Positions 46,335 to 54,479 of a stretch of 64,000 nucleotides of DNA are shown one piece after another. The notes beneath the pieces are model-generated. The model did no database searches, was not told the DNA's origin, and saw nothing but the letters and a program-made list of their open reading frames with translations. The stretch is from Bacteroidales bacterium (GTDB lineage: Bacteria > Bacteroidota > Bacteroidia > Bacteroidales > F082). Position 1 is the stretch's first letter, and each line of letters begins with the position of its first letter. The stretch is taken from contig JAUXMV010000005.1 in NCBI GenBank assembly GCA_030683155.1, positions 32,409 through 96,408 of the forward strand. Reading direction: 5' to 3'. Position numbers and translations under genes: made by a program.

Positions 46335-47315
46335 ATGAAGTGTAAACTCTTAAAATTAATACCGATGCTTGTTGTATTATTTTCATGTCAATCAAAAGAT
46401 GAAAACGCTGCACCTCAGGTAAAAGAAGGATTCATCGAAGTTACCGGAGGAAAAGTCTGGTATCGCATTGTTGGAGCCGAAAAAAAGGGCATTCCCATTT
46501 TGACACTTCATGGTGGTCCGGGCGCTCCGCACGACTATCTGGAGCCTATGGAGGCGCTTGCTGACGAGCGTCCTGTAATTTTTTATGATCAGCTCGGATG
46601 CGGTCATTCAGAAAGGCCATCCGACACCAGTTTATGGAATGTCGAACGCTTTGTTGAAGAACTTTCACAAGTGCGCGCTGCCTTGAATCTGGAAAAAGTT
46701 CACATCATGGGACAATCATGGGGGACAATGCTTGCGGTAGAATATATGCTCAGAAAAAATCCTCAAAATATTGAAAGTCTTATACTTTCAGGACCTTATT
46801 TAAGTACTGAAAAATGGGTGACTGATCAACAGAACTGGATAACGCAACTACCCCAAAATATTCAGGATACCATCAATAAATATGAGGCAAATGGTGACTT
46901 TTCGTCTCCGTCTTATCAGGAAGCCATGATGCATTTTTACAATAAACACCTCTGCCGCCTTGACCCATGGCCTGATTGCCTAAACCGTGCAATGGAGAAA
47001 ATGGGATTCGAAGTGTATGAGTATATGTGGGGACCAAGTGAATTTACCATGACCGGAACCCTTAAAAACGCTGACCTTACAGGACAGCTCCATCAGATCA
47101 AAGTGCCTGTTTTGTTTACCTGCGGAGAATATGATGAAGCCACACCCGCTACCACAGCCTTTTACCAAAGTAAAATTGAAGCCGCAGAAATGCATGTTTT
47201 TAGCGACGCTTCTCACTCCCATCAGGTAGAAAAGCCTGATGAATATGTTCAGGTTTTAAGGGAGTTTCTGGCTAAAACAGAAAAAACGCCAAAAACAAGT
47301 CATAAAAACATATAA
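46335..47315 (+). CDS. Proline iminopeptidase-like (S33) alpha/beta-hydrolase lipoprotein
   Basis: Serine peptidase of family S33 (326 aa). A signal peptide ends in lipobox LFSC, so the enzyme is membrane-anchored. Catalytic features are the oxyanion HGGPGAPH, nucleophile elbow GQSWGTM, and the expected Asp (CGEYDEATP) and His (DASHSHQVE). Proline iminopeptidases of this group have the HGGPG motif and release N-terminal proline. Surface localisation differs from the usual cytosolic enzyme. It stands alone with its own promoter. Confidence 0.92.
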   Translation: MKCKLLKLIPMLVVLFSCQSKDENAAPQVKEGFIEVTGGKVWYRIVGAEKKGIPILTLHGGPGAPHDYLEPMEALADERPVIFYDQLGCGHSERPSDTSLWNVERFVEELSQVRAALNLEKVHIMGQSWGTMLAVEYMLRKNPQNIESLILSGPYLSTEKWVTDQQNWITQLPQNIQDTINKYEANGDFSSPSYQEAMMHFYNKHLCRLDPWPDCLNRAMEKMGFEVYEYMWGPSEFTMTGTLKNADLTGQLHQIKVPVLFTCGEYDEATPATTAFYQSKIEAAEMHVFSDASHSHQVEKPDEYVQVLREFLAKTEKTPKTSHKNI

Positions 47316-47733
47316 CCCTTATTATCAATTGTTTTAATAACTAAGGCAAAAGATTTCCTGTGTCTTTTCAGCTAATTTTATTCCATTGTGAAAAATGATT
47401 CTATACAGACTTGGTACGGACTTGGTACAGACTTGGTACGGAAGATGAGCGATGGAAGCCATATTTAGGATTTGTTGTAATCTTTCTTTTTATAATCATA
47501 CACAGTCAGCAAAGAAAATTTCGATTTGAGGATGAAATACTAAATCCGGAGTCAGGGCTAAGCTGCCGGCCTTTTTTTTGATTCTTCAATGAGTCATCCC
47601 GCATCAGAATTGAAAGTTAAAATACTGGATAAACTGAAAGCGTTAAAAACTGTCAAATTCATTAAAATGATCATAAATGTTTTGGGAAAAACATTATTTT
47701 TACCCAAATATTTATCAAACACATTGTTAAACT
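47316..47733. other. Gap with triple 11-nt repeat and a possible short frame
   Basis: No firmly supported gene is seen in these 418 nt. It contains three tandem copies of GACTTGGTACR (47408-47440). From a TTG at 47411 a frame is open for 56 codons to 47581, encoding a predicted membrane helix (YLGFVVIFLFIIIHS) and ending before a T8 run. It may be a gene remnant. A GC-rich segment just before the T-run could be a weak terminator. Confidence 0.5.
47408..47440 (+). repeat. Three tandem copies of an 11-nt repeat
   Basis: GACTTGGTACG (47408-47418), GACTTGGTACA (47419-47429) and GACTTGGTACG (47430-47440). They differ only in the last base and recur at about one helical turn. Confidence 0.9.
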
Positions 47734-49113
47734 ATGGAAAAAGTAAAACCTTACATCGATGCAAACAAAGACAGGTTTCTCGAAGAACTTTTCGGCCTGA
47801 TTCGTATTCCTTCAATCAGTTCATTGGCTGATCGCAAACCAGATATGATAAAAGCTGCAGAATACTGGAGAGACAGCATTCTTAAAGCCGGTGCCGACAA
47901 GGCCGAAGTAATACCATCCGATGGAAACCCTGTCGTATATGGCGAAAAAATCATTGATCCCAGTCTGCCAACAGTTTTGGTTTACGGGCATTATGATGTG
48001 ATGCCTGTCGATCCGATCGAACTATGGAAAAGCCCTCCTTTCGAACCAGAAATCAGAGATGGTAAAATCTGGGCTCGTGGTGCCGACGACGACAAAGGAC
48101 AAGCGTTTATGCATGCCAAGGCCTTTGAAACAATGGTACAAACAGGCAATCTTCCCTGCAATGTTAAATTCATGATCGAAGGAGAAGAAGAGATTGGATC
48201 ACCTAATCTTGCAAAATGGTGTGAAGAACACAAAGATATGCTACATGCAGATGTGATTCTTGTTTCTGATACCAGCTTGATTGGCCCTGACATCCCTTCC
48301 ATCACTACAGGTTTGCGCGGACTTGCCTACTGGCAGGTAGAAGTTACTGGCCCTAACCGTGACCTTCACTCAGGATTATTTGGCGGTGCTGTTGCCAATC
48401 CAATCAATACCCTCGCTGAAATGATTACTTCAATGGTGGACGAAAATAATCGTATCACCATCCCTAACTTCTATGATGATGTTTTGGAAGCTACACCTGC
48501 TGAGCGCGAACTGCTTAACAAAGCACCTTTCAGTTCTGAAGCATACAAAAAAGCAATCGACGTTGAAGCGTTGCGTGGCGAAAAAGGATATACCACAACA
48601 GAGCACACCGGCATTCGTCCTACATTTGATGTTTGCGGAATCTGGGGCGGCTACACAGGCGAAGGCGCTAAAACTGTTTTACCTTCAAAGGCTTACGCAA
48701 AAATTTCTTGCCGATTGGTACCAAATCAACACCACGAAAAGATTGCAGTGATGTTTAAAGAGCATTTTGAAAAGATTGCACCAAAATCAGTGAAAGTGAA
48801 TGTTGAATACCTGCATGGAGGACAAGCCTATGTCTGTCCGATTGATCTTCCAGCCTATAAAGCCGCTGAAAAAGCGTATATGGAAACTTTCGGCAAGCAA
48901 CCTGTTCCGATGCGCAGCGGAGGAAGTATTCCAATCATTTCTACATTTGAGCAGATTCTTGGACTTAAAACCGTGCTCATGGGCTTCGGACTTGAATCAG
49001 ACGCAATCCATTCTCCGAATGAAAATTATCCATTGGAAAACTTCTTTAAAGGTATTGAAACCATTTCATGGTTCTATCACCACTTTGCAGCGATAAACAG
49101 AGCAAAAGCTTAG
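47734..49113 (+). CDS. M20-family dipeptidase
   Basis: Zinc-dependent exopeptidase of the M20 (CNDP/PepV-like) family, 459 aa. Metal-binding motifs are YGHYDVMPVD, GADDDKG and EGEEEIGS, and a C-terminal metal His is in LESDAIHSPNEN. The lid/dimerisation domain spans about residues 205-360. Cleaves dipeptides, with unknown preference. It ends 21 nt before a bidirectional terminator. Confidence 0.95.
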   Translation: MEKVKPYIDANKDRFLEELFGLIRIPSISSLADRKPDMIKAAEYWRDSILKAGADKAEVIPSDGNPVVYGEKIIDPSLPTVLVYGHYDVMPVDPIELWKSPPFEPEIRDGKIWARGADDDKGQAFMHAKAFETMVQTGNLPCNVKFMIEGEEEIGSPNLAKWCEEHKDMLHADVILVSDTSLIGPDIPSITTGLRGLAYWQVEVTGPNRDLHSGLFGGAVANPINTLAEMITSMVDENNRITIPNFYDDVLEATPAERELLNKAPFSSEAYKKAIDVEALRGEKGYTTTEHTGIRPTFDVCGIWGGYTGEGAKTVLPSKAYAKISCRLVPNQHHEKIAVMFKEHFEKIAPKSVKVNVEYLHGGQAYVCPIDLPAYKAAEKAYMETFGKQPVPMRSGGSIPIISTFEQILGLKTVLMGFGLESDAIHSPNENYPLENFFKGIETISWFYHHFAAINRAKA

Positions 49114-49129
49114 TTTAAAGCATTAAACT

Positions 49130-49166
49130 AAAAAAGAGCAGCCGATTGGTTGCTCTTTTTTTTTTG
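49130..49166. terminator. Bidirectional terminator between the M20 and DsbD-like genes
   Basis: A 9-bp stem (49135-49143 with 49148-49156, one G-U pair), GATT loop, T-run on the plus strand and an A-run (49130-49135) that serves as T-run on the minus strand. Both converging genes could use it. Confidence 0.85.
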
Positions 49167-49192
49167 AATAATTTATCTGTTAAATCAATAAC

Positions 49193-51661
49193 TTATGGGA
49201 TTCTAAAAACAGATTTCCCTTCTTTAAAGCTTTTTACTCCAGCCTGAAGAAACAATACAAACTCATCCACATTGAGATTGTAGGCACGTGGCTGAACCAG
49301 CACCTCATTGTCATGACCCATTAAAACGTAGTATGGTTGTGCATTGACATTAAATTTACTAATCTGGAAATCGGCATATTTACGGCCGATGGTTTTCTTT
49401 ACTTTTCCATCATAGGTTGAGGTAACCCATTCATCCTCGGGCAGATTTGTTTTGTCGTCAACATACAAGGCTATGATAAGATACTCTTCCTGCAATATTT
49501 TAAGAACGCGCGGATCGCTCCATACATTGGCTTCCATCTCGCGACAGTTTACACAGCCATGACCTGTGAAGTCCATAAAAATAGGCTTATTGAGTGCCTT
49601 GGCACATGCCAGTCCCTGCTCATAATCATAATAACCCTGCAAGCCATGCGGCAGATGAAGCTTCTCATGAAATTTGGGTATTTCACAGAGTTCTGTATTG
49701 GCCATTTTGTCGCCCATATACGAGCCACTTGCAAGACGGCTGTTATCCCTGATAAGTTTGTTCACATCGAAATCATGTGTATGCATAGGAGGCATATAGC
49801 CAGAAAGGGCTTTTAACGGAGCTCCAAACATACCCGGGAAAAGGTACACGACAAATGAGAAGGTAATTATTGCAAACATGAGTCTTGGCACGCTGAGATA
49901 TTTGACATCGTCGTCGTGTGCAAATTTAATTTTGCCCAGAAGATAAACTCCGAGGAGGAAGAAGATCACGATCCAGAGTGCAATATATACCTCTCTGTCA
50001 AGCAATCCCCAGTGGTAAGTCTGGTCGGCAACGCTTAAAAACTTAAGTCCAAGCGCAAGTTCAAGAAATCCAAGTACAACTTTCACAGAGTTAAGCCAGC
50101 CGCCGGATTTTGGCAAGCTGCTAAGCCACTGCGGGAAAAATGCAAATAAAGTGAATGGCAAGGCAAACGCTAAGGAAAAACCGAACATCCCGATGATAGG
50201 TTTAAGAACCTGACCACCAGCGGATTCTACCAGAATGGTTCCAACGATAGGGCCTGTGCAGCTGAAAGAAACGAGTACAAGCGTCAAAGCCATAAATACA
50301 GATCCCATAAATCCACCCTGATCAGCTTTTGCGTCAGATTTATTGACAAGCCAGTGCGGCAAAGTAATTTCGAACATGCCGAAAAACGAGAATGCGAAAA
50401 TTACAAAAACAAGAAAAAACAAAATATTTGGCAACCAATGTGTGCTAAGCCAGTTGGCTATATCAGGTCCGGCAACAACAGCAAGGATAGATCCAATGAG
50501 GGTATAAATTGCAATGATTGATATGCCATATACGATTGCCTGAATTCTTCCTTTGAGTTTATTTTCCTTGTCTTTCATAAAAAACGAAACCGTCATCGGA
50601 ATCATTGGAAAGACACAAGGGGTCAAAATTGCAGCAAGTCCACCCAAAAATGCCAGAATAAAGAATCCCCACATATTTGCGTTTGCTCCGGTGATATCAG
50701 CTTTTGTGTCTGTTGTGCTTATTTCCTGAGTTGGTTCGGCAGCTTCTGTCAAACCACCTTTTCCATCATAACGGAGAGAAAAATCGTTGTACAAAGCCAC
50801 ACAGCCAACATCATTGCAGACCATATAGGCAATCTCTCCGACAATATCAAAAGCCCCTTTTGTGTTGAAGCTGACTTTTTGCCTGAACTCAGCAAACTTT
50901 TCAAACGACTTGATGTCCATTTCAAAAATCTCGTCATACTTTATCTTGCCTTCAATAGTTTCGAATACCTCTCCTTCCGGACTGAACGATGATGATGACT
51001 CAAAGCTGAATTCTGTTGGAAGCGGACCGTTCTCAGGGATATGAAGTGAATACAGATGAAAACCTTCATCAATGGCAGCTTTAAAAACCAGTTCAAAGCC
51101 ATCGTCGGTCAGTTTATCAATACTATAATTCCACTTCACCGGATTCAGGACGCCACTTGTTTGCGAACCAACAGAAAAATCAGTTGGCTGCGTGGCAACT
51201 CCTTCAGGTTGCAGGCGGAATGAGAACAATTCTTCGGCAGGAGGCAAACAGCGGGTATCGTCGCAGCTCATAAACTCCACAAAACCCTTAATTTCGACAG
51301 GCTGTGAACCGGTTAATTTCACCTTTTGTTTGAAAGTAGCCATCTTTGAGAAAAATTTCAGCACCATCTCAAAGTTGGGATCATATTGCTCAACGGAAGG
51401 CGATTCTGAAACTTTTCCGATCAGCTCATAACCAACACCCTTCTCGAAAGAAAAAGTTGTAGCCGGCGGCGACATTGGAATATCCTGCGAATACAGATGC
51501 CATTTTGGCTCAATATCAGCGTAAAAAACAAGATTATATTCGTTGTTTCCAAGACTTTCGGTGCTAAACCGCCATTTCACAGGTTCTAAAACCTGAGATG
51601 ACAGAAAGCCCGGCGTCAGTAGTAAAAAAATTGCGACCAATCGCATGAGATAATGTTTCAT
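49193..51661 (-). CDS. DsbD-like thiol:disulfide interchange protein
   Basis: Membrane protein (822 aa) that passes electrons from cytoplasmic thioredoxin to the periplasm. After the signal peptide (LSSQ) come two tandem DsbD-alpha-like domains (about 25-150 and 165-290), each with a cysteine pair region (MSCDDTRCLPP; MVCNDVGCV). The CcdA/DsbD membrane domain with about eight helices follows (AILTPCVFPMIPM, SFSCTGPIVG contain the buried cysteines). A C-terminal thioredoxin domain has Cys703 and Cys706 (GHGCVNC). The duplicated N-terminal domain is unusual compared with E. coli DsbD. The ATG at 51661 is used. Confidence 0.94.
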   Translation of the reverse strand: MKHYLMRLVAIFLLLTPGFLSSQVLEPVKWRFSTESLGNNEYNLVFYADIEPKWHLYSQDIPMSPPATTFSFEKGVGYELIGKVSESPSVEQYDPNFEMVLKFFSKMATFKQKVKLTGSQPVEIKGFVEFMSCDDTRCLPPAEELFSFRLQPEGVATQPTDFSVGSQTSGVLNPVKWNYSIDKLTDDGFELVFKAAIDEGFHLYSLHIPENGPLPTEFSFESSSSFSPEGEVFETIEGKIKYDEIFEMDIKSFEKFAEFRQKVSFNTKGAFDIVGEIAYMVCNDVGCVALYNDFSLRYDGKGGLTEAAEPTQEISTTDTKADITGANANMWGFFILAFLGGLAAILTPCVFPMIPMTVSFFMKDKENKLKGRIQAIVYGISIIAIYTLIGSILAVVAGPDIANWLSTHWLPNILFFLVFVIFAFSFFGMFEITLPHWLVNKSDAKADQGGFMGSVFMALTLVLVSFSCTGPIVGTILVESAGGQVLKPIIGMFGFSLAFALPFTLFAFFPQWLSSLPKSGGWLNSVKVVLGFLELALGLKFLSVADQTYHWGLLDREVYIALWIVIFFLLGVYLLGKIKFAHDDDVKYLSVPRLMFAIITFSFVVYLFPGMFGAPLKALSGYMPPMHTHDFDVNKLIRDNSRLASGSYMGDKMANTELCEIPKFHEKLHLPHGLQGYYDYEQGLACAKALNKPIFMDFTGHGCVNCREMEANVWSDPRVLKILQEEYLIIALYVDDKTNLPEDEWVTSTYDGKVKKTIGRKYADFQISKFNVNAQPYYVLMGHDNEVLVQPRAYNLNVDEFVLFLQAGVKSFKEGKSVFRIP

Positions 51662-51684
51662 AAGATAGATTTTCAGTAGGTGCA

Positions 51685-51692
51685 CAAAATTA
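51685..51692 (-). promoter_or_regulatory. -7 element for the DsbD-like gene
   Basis: TAATTTTG on the minus strand matches TAnnTTTG; a TTTG (minus strand, 51713 down to 51710) lies 17 nt upstream, slightly short of the ideal spacing. Confidence 0.5.
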
Positions 51693-51934
51693 GCATTTTA
51701 ACACATGATCAAATTATTGAATCTGTCAGTTTATGATATTTTAAGTGTTATCTAGACAACCTGACCTGCATGGTGGTTGCTTTCAGGCCTAATTTAGATG
51801 ATTCTCTAAATAGTAAGATTGAATCTGGATAAAAGCAATGATTTACGCCGATGCTTCACCAATGCCAAAAGCACCACAATGAAATAAAACCAATCAGGGT
51901 CAATGGATAATAAAAATCAACTGCGAACAAAATC

Positions 51935-53278
51935 TTACACTATTTTGCCTTCATCTGTCTTTATGCGCAAAATTTGGCTTGTATCATCTGTGATTTTGAA
52001 GCGATCATCCAAACGGTAACCAACGAGCCAAATGATATCGCCATTTCCCGAAACAAGTAACAAAGCCTGCTCTTTCTGAAGTTGAGAAAAATGTTTGTCA
52101 GCAAAAAAATCACTCAAAAGTTGCGTACCGCTCATACCCAACGGCTTGAAACGGTCGCCCTGCCTCCAATGTCTTAAAGTTAAAGGAAAAATCAGTTTTT
52201 CATAATCGATTTGGGCAACAGCTGAAGATGATTTTACTGAAAAAGAGGAATCTCTTTGAATTTTCTCAAACACCATCTTTATGGGTTCCAGAATCTCTTG
52301 TGTTTCGTTTTCGATCACTAGAATATCTTCGGTTTGCTTTTCCTGCAAAAGGTCGATTTCGATGTATTTGTGACCAACGATCAACCTGTGCGAAGAAGTA
52401 AAAAACACCGATCCTGGCTGATTGAATAAGGCAGAATGGATATCTGAAATGACAGCGCCTGAAAATCCAAACCGTGAAATGCATTCAAAAAGCAATGCCT
52501 TTGAGGCGTCAAAGGCTTTTAGTTTTGTTTTTTCTAATCGACAAACATCTCCTTCAAATTTAAGTAGTTTATCTGTTTTTTCCTTTAAAAGCGTTTCATA
52601 AAGTGCATGATTTCCGGCAAGCATTTGTAAGCTTTTTTGTAAGCCTTGTCCTGCATTTTCATGCAATGCGGTAAAAACCGGCATCAGCCTGTGCCTTATT
52701 TTATTGCGCAGATATTTCGTCTGACTATTGGAGCTGTCGTCTCTGAAAGCGATATTTTTTTCATTGGCAAAAGCGGTAATCTGTTCACTGCTTGCAAAAA
52801 ATAATGGTCGGACAATCAATCCATTGCGAACTTTCATACCCTTTAAACCTGTCAGTCCCGATCCACGAATAAGGTTGATAAAAAAAGTTTCAGACTGATC
52901 ATCCATGTGGTGAGCCACAGCAATGCAATCAAAACCATGTGAAACACACAAACTTTGAAACCACTCGTAGCGCAGGTCGCGGGCAGCCATCTGAATCGAA
53001 ATCTTATTTTGAAGGGCATATTCTTTCGTTTCAAAACGTTTGACAAAACAGGAAATATCTTGTTGATCGGCGAATTGCATCACGAAACGCTCATCTTCAT
53101 CAGATTCTTTCGCGCGAAGCTGAAAATTGCAGTGGGCAATAGAAAAATTATATCCGGCTTCTTTCAGCAGATAAGCCAGAACGACTGAATCTCTGCCTCC
53201 ACTGACAGCAGCTAAAATCCGGCTGTTGGAGTCGAAAAGCTGATTTTCTTTTATAAAGGTTTTGAAAGTTTCGATCAT
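51935..53278 (-). CDS. tilS: tRNA(Ile)-lysidine synthase
   Basis: Essential tRNA-modifying enzyme that makes lysidine at C34 of the minor tRNA-Ile so that it reads AUA. PP-loop SGGRDS at residues 26-31 (canonical SGGxDS), HHMDDQSETFFINLIRGSGLTGLKGM, and a C-terminal substrate-binding domain with RHWRQGDRFKPLGMSG. Length is 447 aa, with the full C-terminal domain. It stands alone in a leftward orientation. Confidence 0.97.
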   Translation of the reverse strand: MIETFKTFIKENQLFDSNSRILAAVSGGRDSVVLAYLLKEAGYNFSIAHCNFQLRAKESDEDERFVMQFADQQDISCFVKRFETKEYALQNKISIQMAARDLRYEWFQSLCVSHGFDCIAVAHHMDDQSETFFINLIRGSGLTGLKGMKVRNGLIVRPLFFASSEQITAFANEKNIAFRDDSSNSQTKYLRNKIRHRLMPVFTALHENAGQGLQKSLQMLAGNHALYETLLKEKTDKLLKFEGDVCRLEKTKLKAFDASKALLFECISRFGFSGAVISDIHSALFNQPGSVFFTSSHRLIVGHKYIEIDLLQEKQTEDILVIENETQEILEPIKMVFEKIQRDSSFSVKSSSAVAQIDYEKLIFPLTLRHWRQGDRFKPLGMSGTQLLSDFFADKHFSQLQKEQALLLVSGNGDIIWLVGYRLDDRFKITDDTSQILRIKTDEGKIV

Positions 53279-53370
53279 GTTTCAAAATTACAGGCTTTTT
53301 TGATTCAGGCTAAAAAATAAATGTAATTGTCATACAGGATACCTCTTCAGAAACCTTTTAAGAAAGCATT

Positions 53371-53412
53371 AAAAAAAGGAAATCCCGTTTGCAGTGTAAC
53401 AAACGGGATTTC
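53371..53412 (-). terminator. Intrinsic terminator after korB
   Basis: A perfect 13-bp inverted repeat (53379-53391 with 53400-53412), 8-nt loop, and on the minus strand a run of seven T (complement of 53371-53377). It ends the korA-korB unit. Confidence 0.88.
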
Positions 53413-53441
53413 TGTATTTGTAAAACTGAAAGAAAGAATTG

Positions 53442-54476
53442 TTATTCTATCGTCCAGGTTCCACCGCTATTAAGCATCTCATCAACGGTTTTGATGCTTG
53501 AATGTTCTTTTTCATAGGCAATTGAATCCATCATCGATTGCTCAAAAGTTTCTGCAGCAACAGAACGGATTACACCAAGTGCAACTGGAAATTCAGGTGG
53601 CATCATCCGGGCAATCATCATATGAACTCCGGGATCTTTTTCGTATTGATCATGCACAAGGAGATCAGCTTCTGTAACTCCGTTTTCACCTATTGTTACG
53701 ACTTCGAGCCTTGTACCCTTCAGGATAATACCCTTGTTTTTTTCTTTACCAAAAATCAAAGGCTTTCCATGCTCAATCTGAAGCTGATTATCGTCTCTTG
53801 TCTCACGGCTTGTAATCAGTTCGTGCGCTTTGTTAAAGAAAATCACGCAATTCTGCATTATCTCCACCAATGAAGTGCCCTTGTGTTTGGCAGCTTCCAT
53901 GAAAACAGCCGTCATTCCTTTTGGGTTGGTATCAAGCACCCTTGCAAAAAAGTTTCCTTGAGCACCTATTACAAGTTCACCAGGATTGAATGGTCTTTCG
54001 TAAGTTCCCTGCGGACTGGTTTTGGTTTTATGACCTTTGGGTGTTGTAGGAGAATACTGACCTTTTGTGAGACCATAAATTTTGTTGTTAAACAGCAAAA
54101 TGTTGATGTCAATATTGCGTCTGATGGTATGAATAAAGTGGTTTCCGCCAATAGCCATACAATCGCCGTCGCCGGTAATCATCCAGACACTCAGTTTTGG
54201 ATTTGCAAGTTTCACGCCTGTAGCAAGTGCAGCAGCCCTTCCGTGAATACTATGAACGCCATAGGTATTCATATAATAAGGAAAGCGGGAAGAGCAACCG
54301 ATGCCTGAAACGACAACAAAGTCTTCTTTGCGGATGCCAAGATTTGGGAAAACATTTTCCACTGAATGCAGAATGGCGTGGTCACCACAACCAGGACACC
54401 ATTTCACCATCTGATCGCTGCTGAAATCCTCTTTGGTGAGTTGGATAATCTCTGTCTCTATAATTTGATTTTCCAT
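53442..54476 (-). CDS. korB: 2-oxoacid:ferredoxin oxidoreductase, beta subunit
   Basis: Thiamine-diphosphate and [4Fe-4S]-binding subunit (344 aa). Cluster cysteines are expected at Cys27 and Cys30 (WCPGCGDH), the Cys of SGIGCSSR and a later Cys in QNCVIFFN. The TPP motif is GDGDCMAIGGNHFIHTIRRN, followed by LLFNNKIYGLTKGQYSPTT. The protein forms acyl-CoA and reduced ferredoxin from a 2-oxoacid and CoA; 2-oxoglutarate is the likeliest substrate by subunit architecture. It starts 3 nt after korA. Confidence 0.95.
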   Translation of the reverse strand: MENQIIETEIIQLTKEDFSSDQMVKWCPGCGDHAILHSVENVFPNLGIRKEDFVVVSGIGCSSRFPYYMNTYGVHSIHGRAAALATGVKLANPKLSVWMITGDGDCMAIGGNHFIHTIRRNIDINILLFNNKIYGLTKGQYSPTTPKGHKTKTSPQGTYERPFNPGELVIGAQGNFFARVLDTNPKGMTAVFMEAAKHKGTSLVEIMQNCVIFFNKAHELITSRETRDDNQLQIEHGKPLIFGKEKNKGIILKGTRLEVVTIGENGVTEADLLVHDQYEKDPGVHMMIARMMPPEFPVALGVIRSVAAETFEQSMMDSIAYEKEHSSIKTVDEMLNSGGTWTIE

Positions 54477-54479
54477 GGC

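Noticed and set aside
47589..47831. Open frame of 80 codons overlapping the M20 dipeptidase start
   Set aside because: Nearly half overlaps the start of the well-supported dipeptidase gene in another frame, and its sequence is not protein-like.
53883..54308. Open frame of 141 codons on the plus strand within korB
   Set aside because: Antisense shadow of korB with no independent signals.
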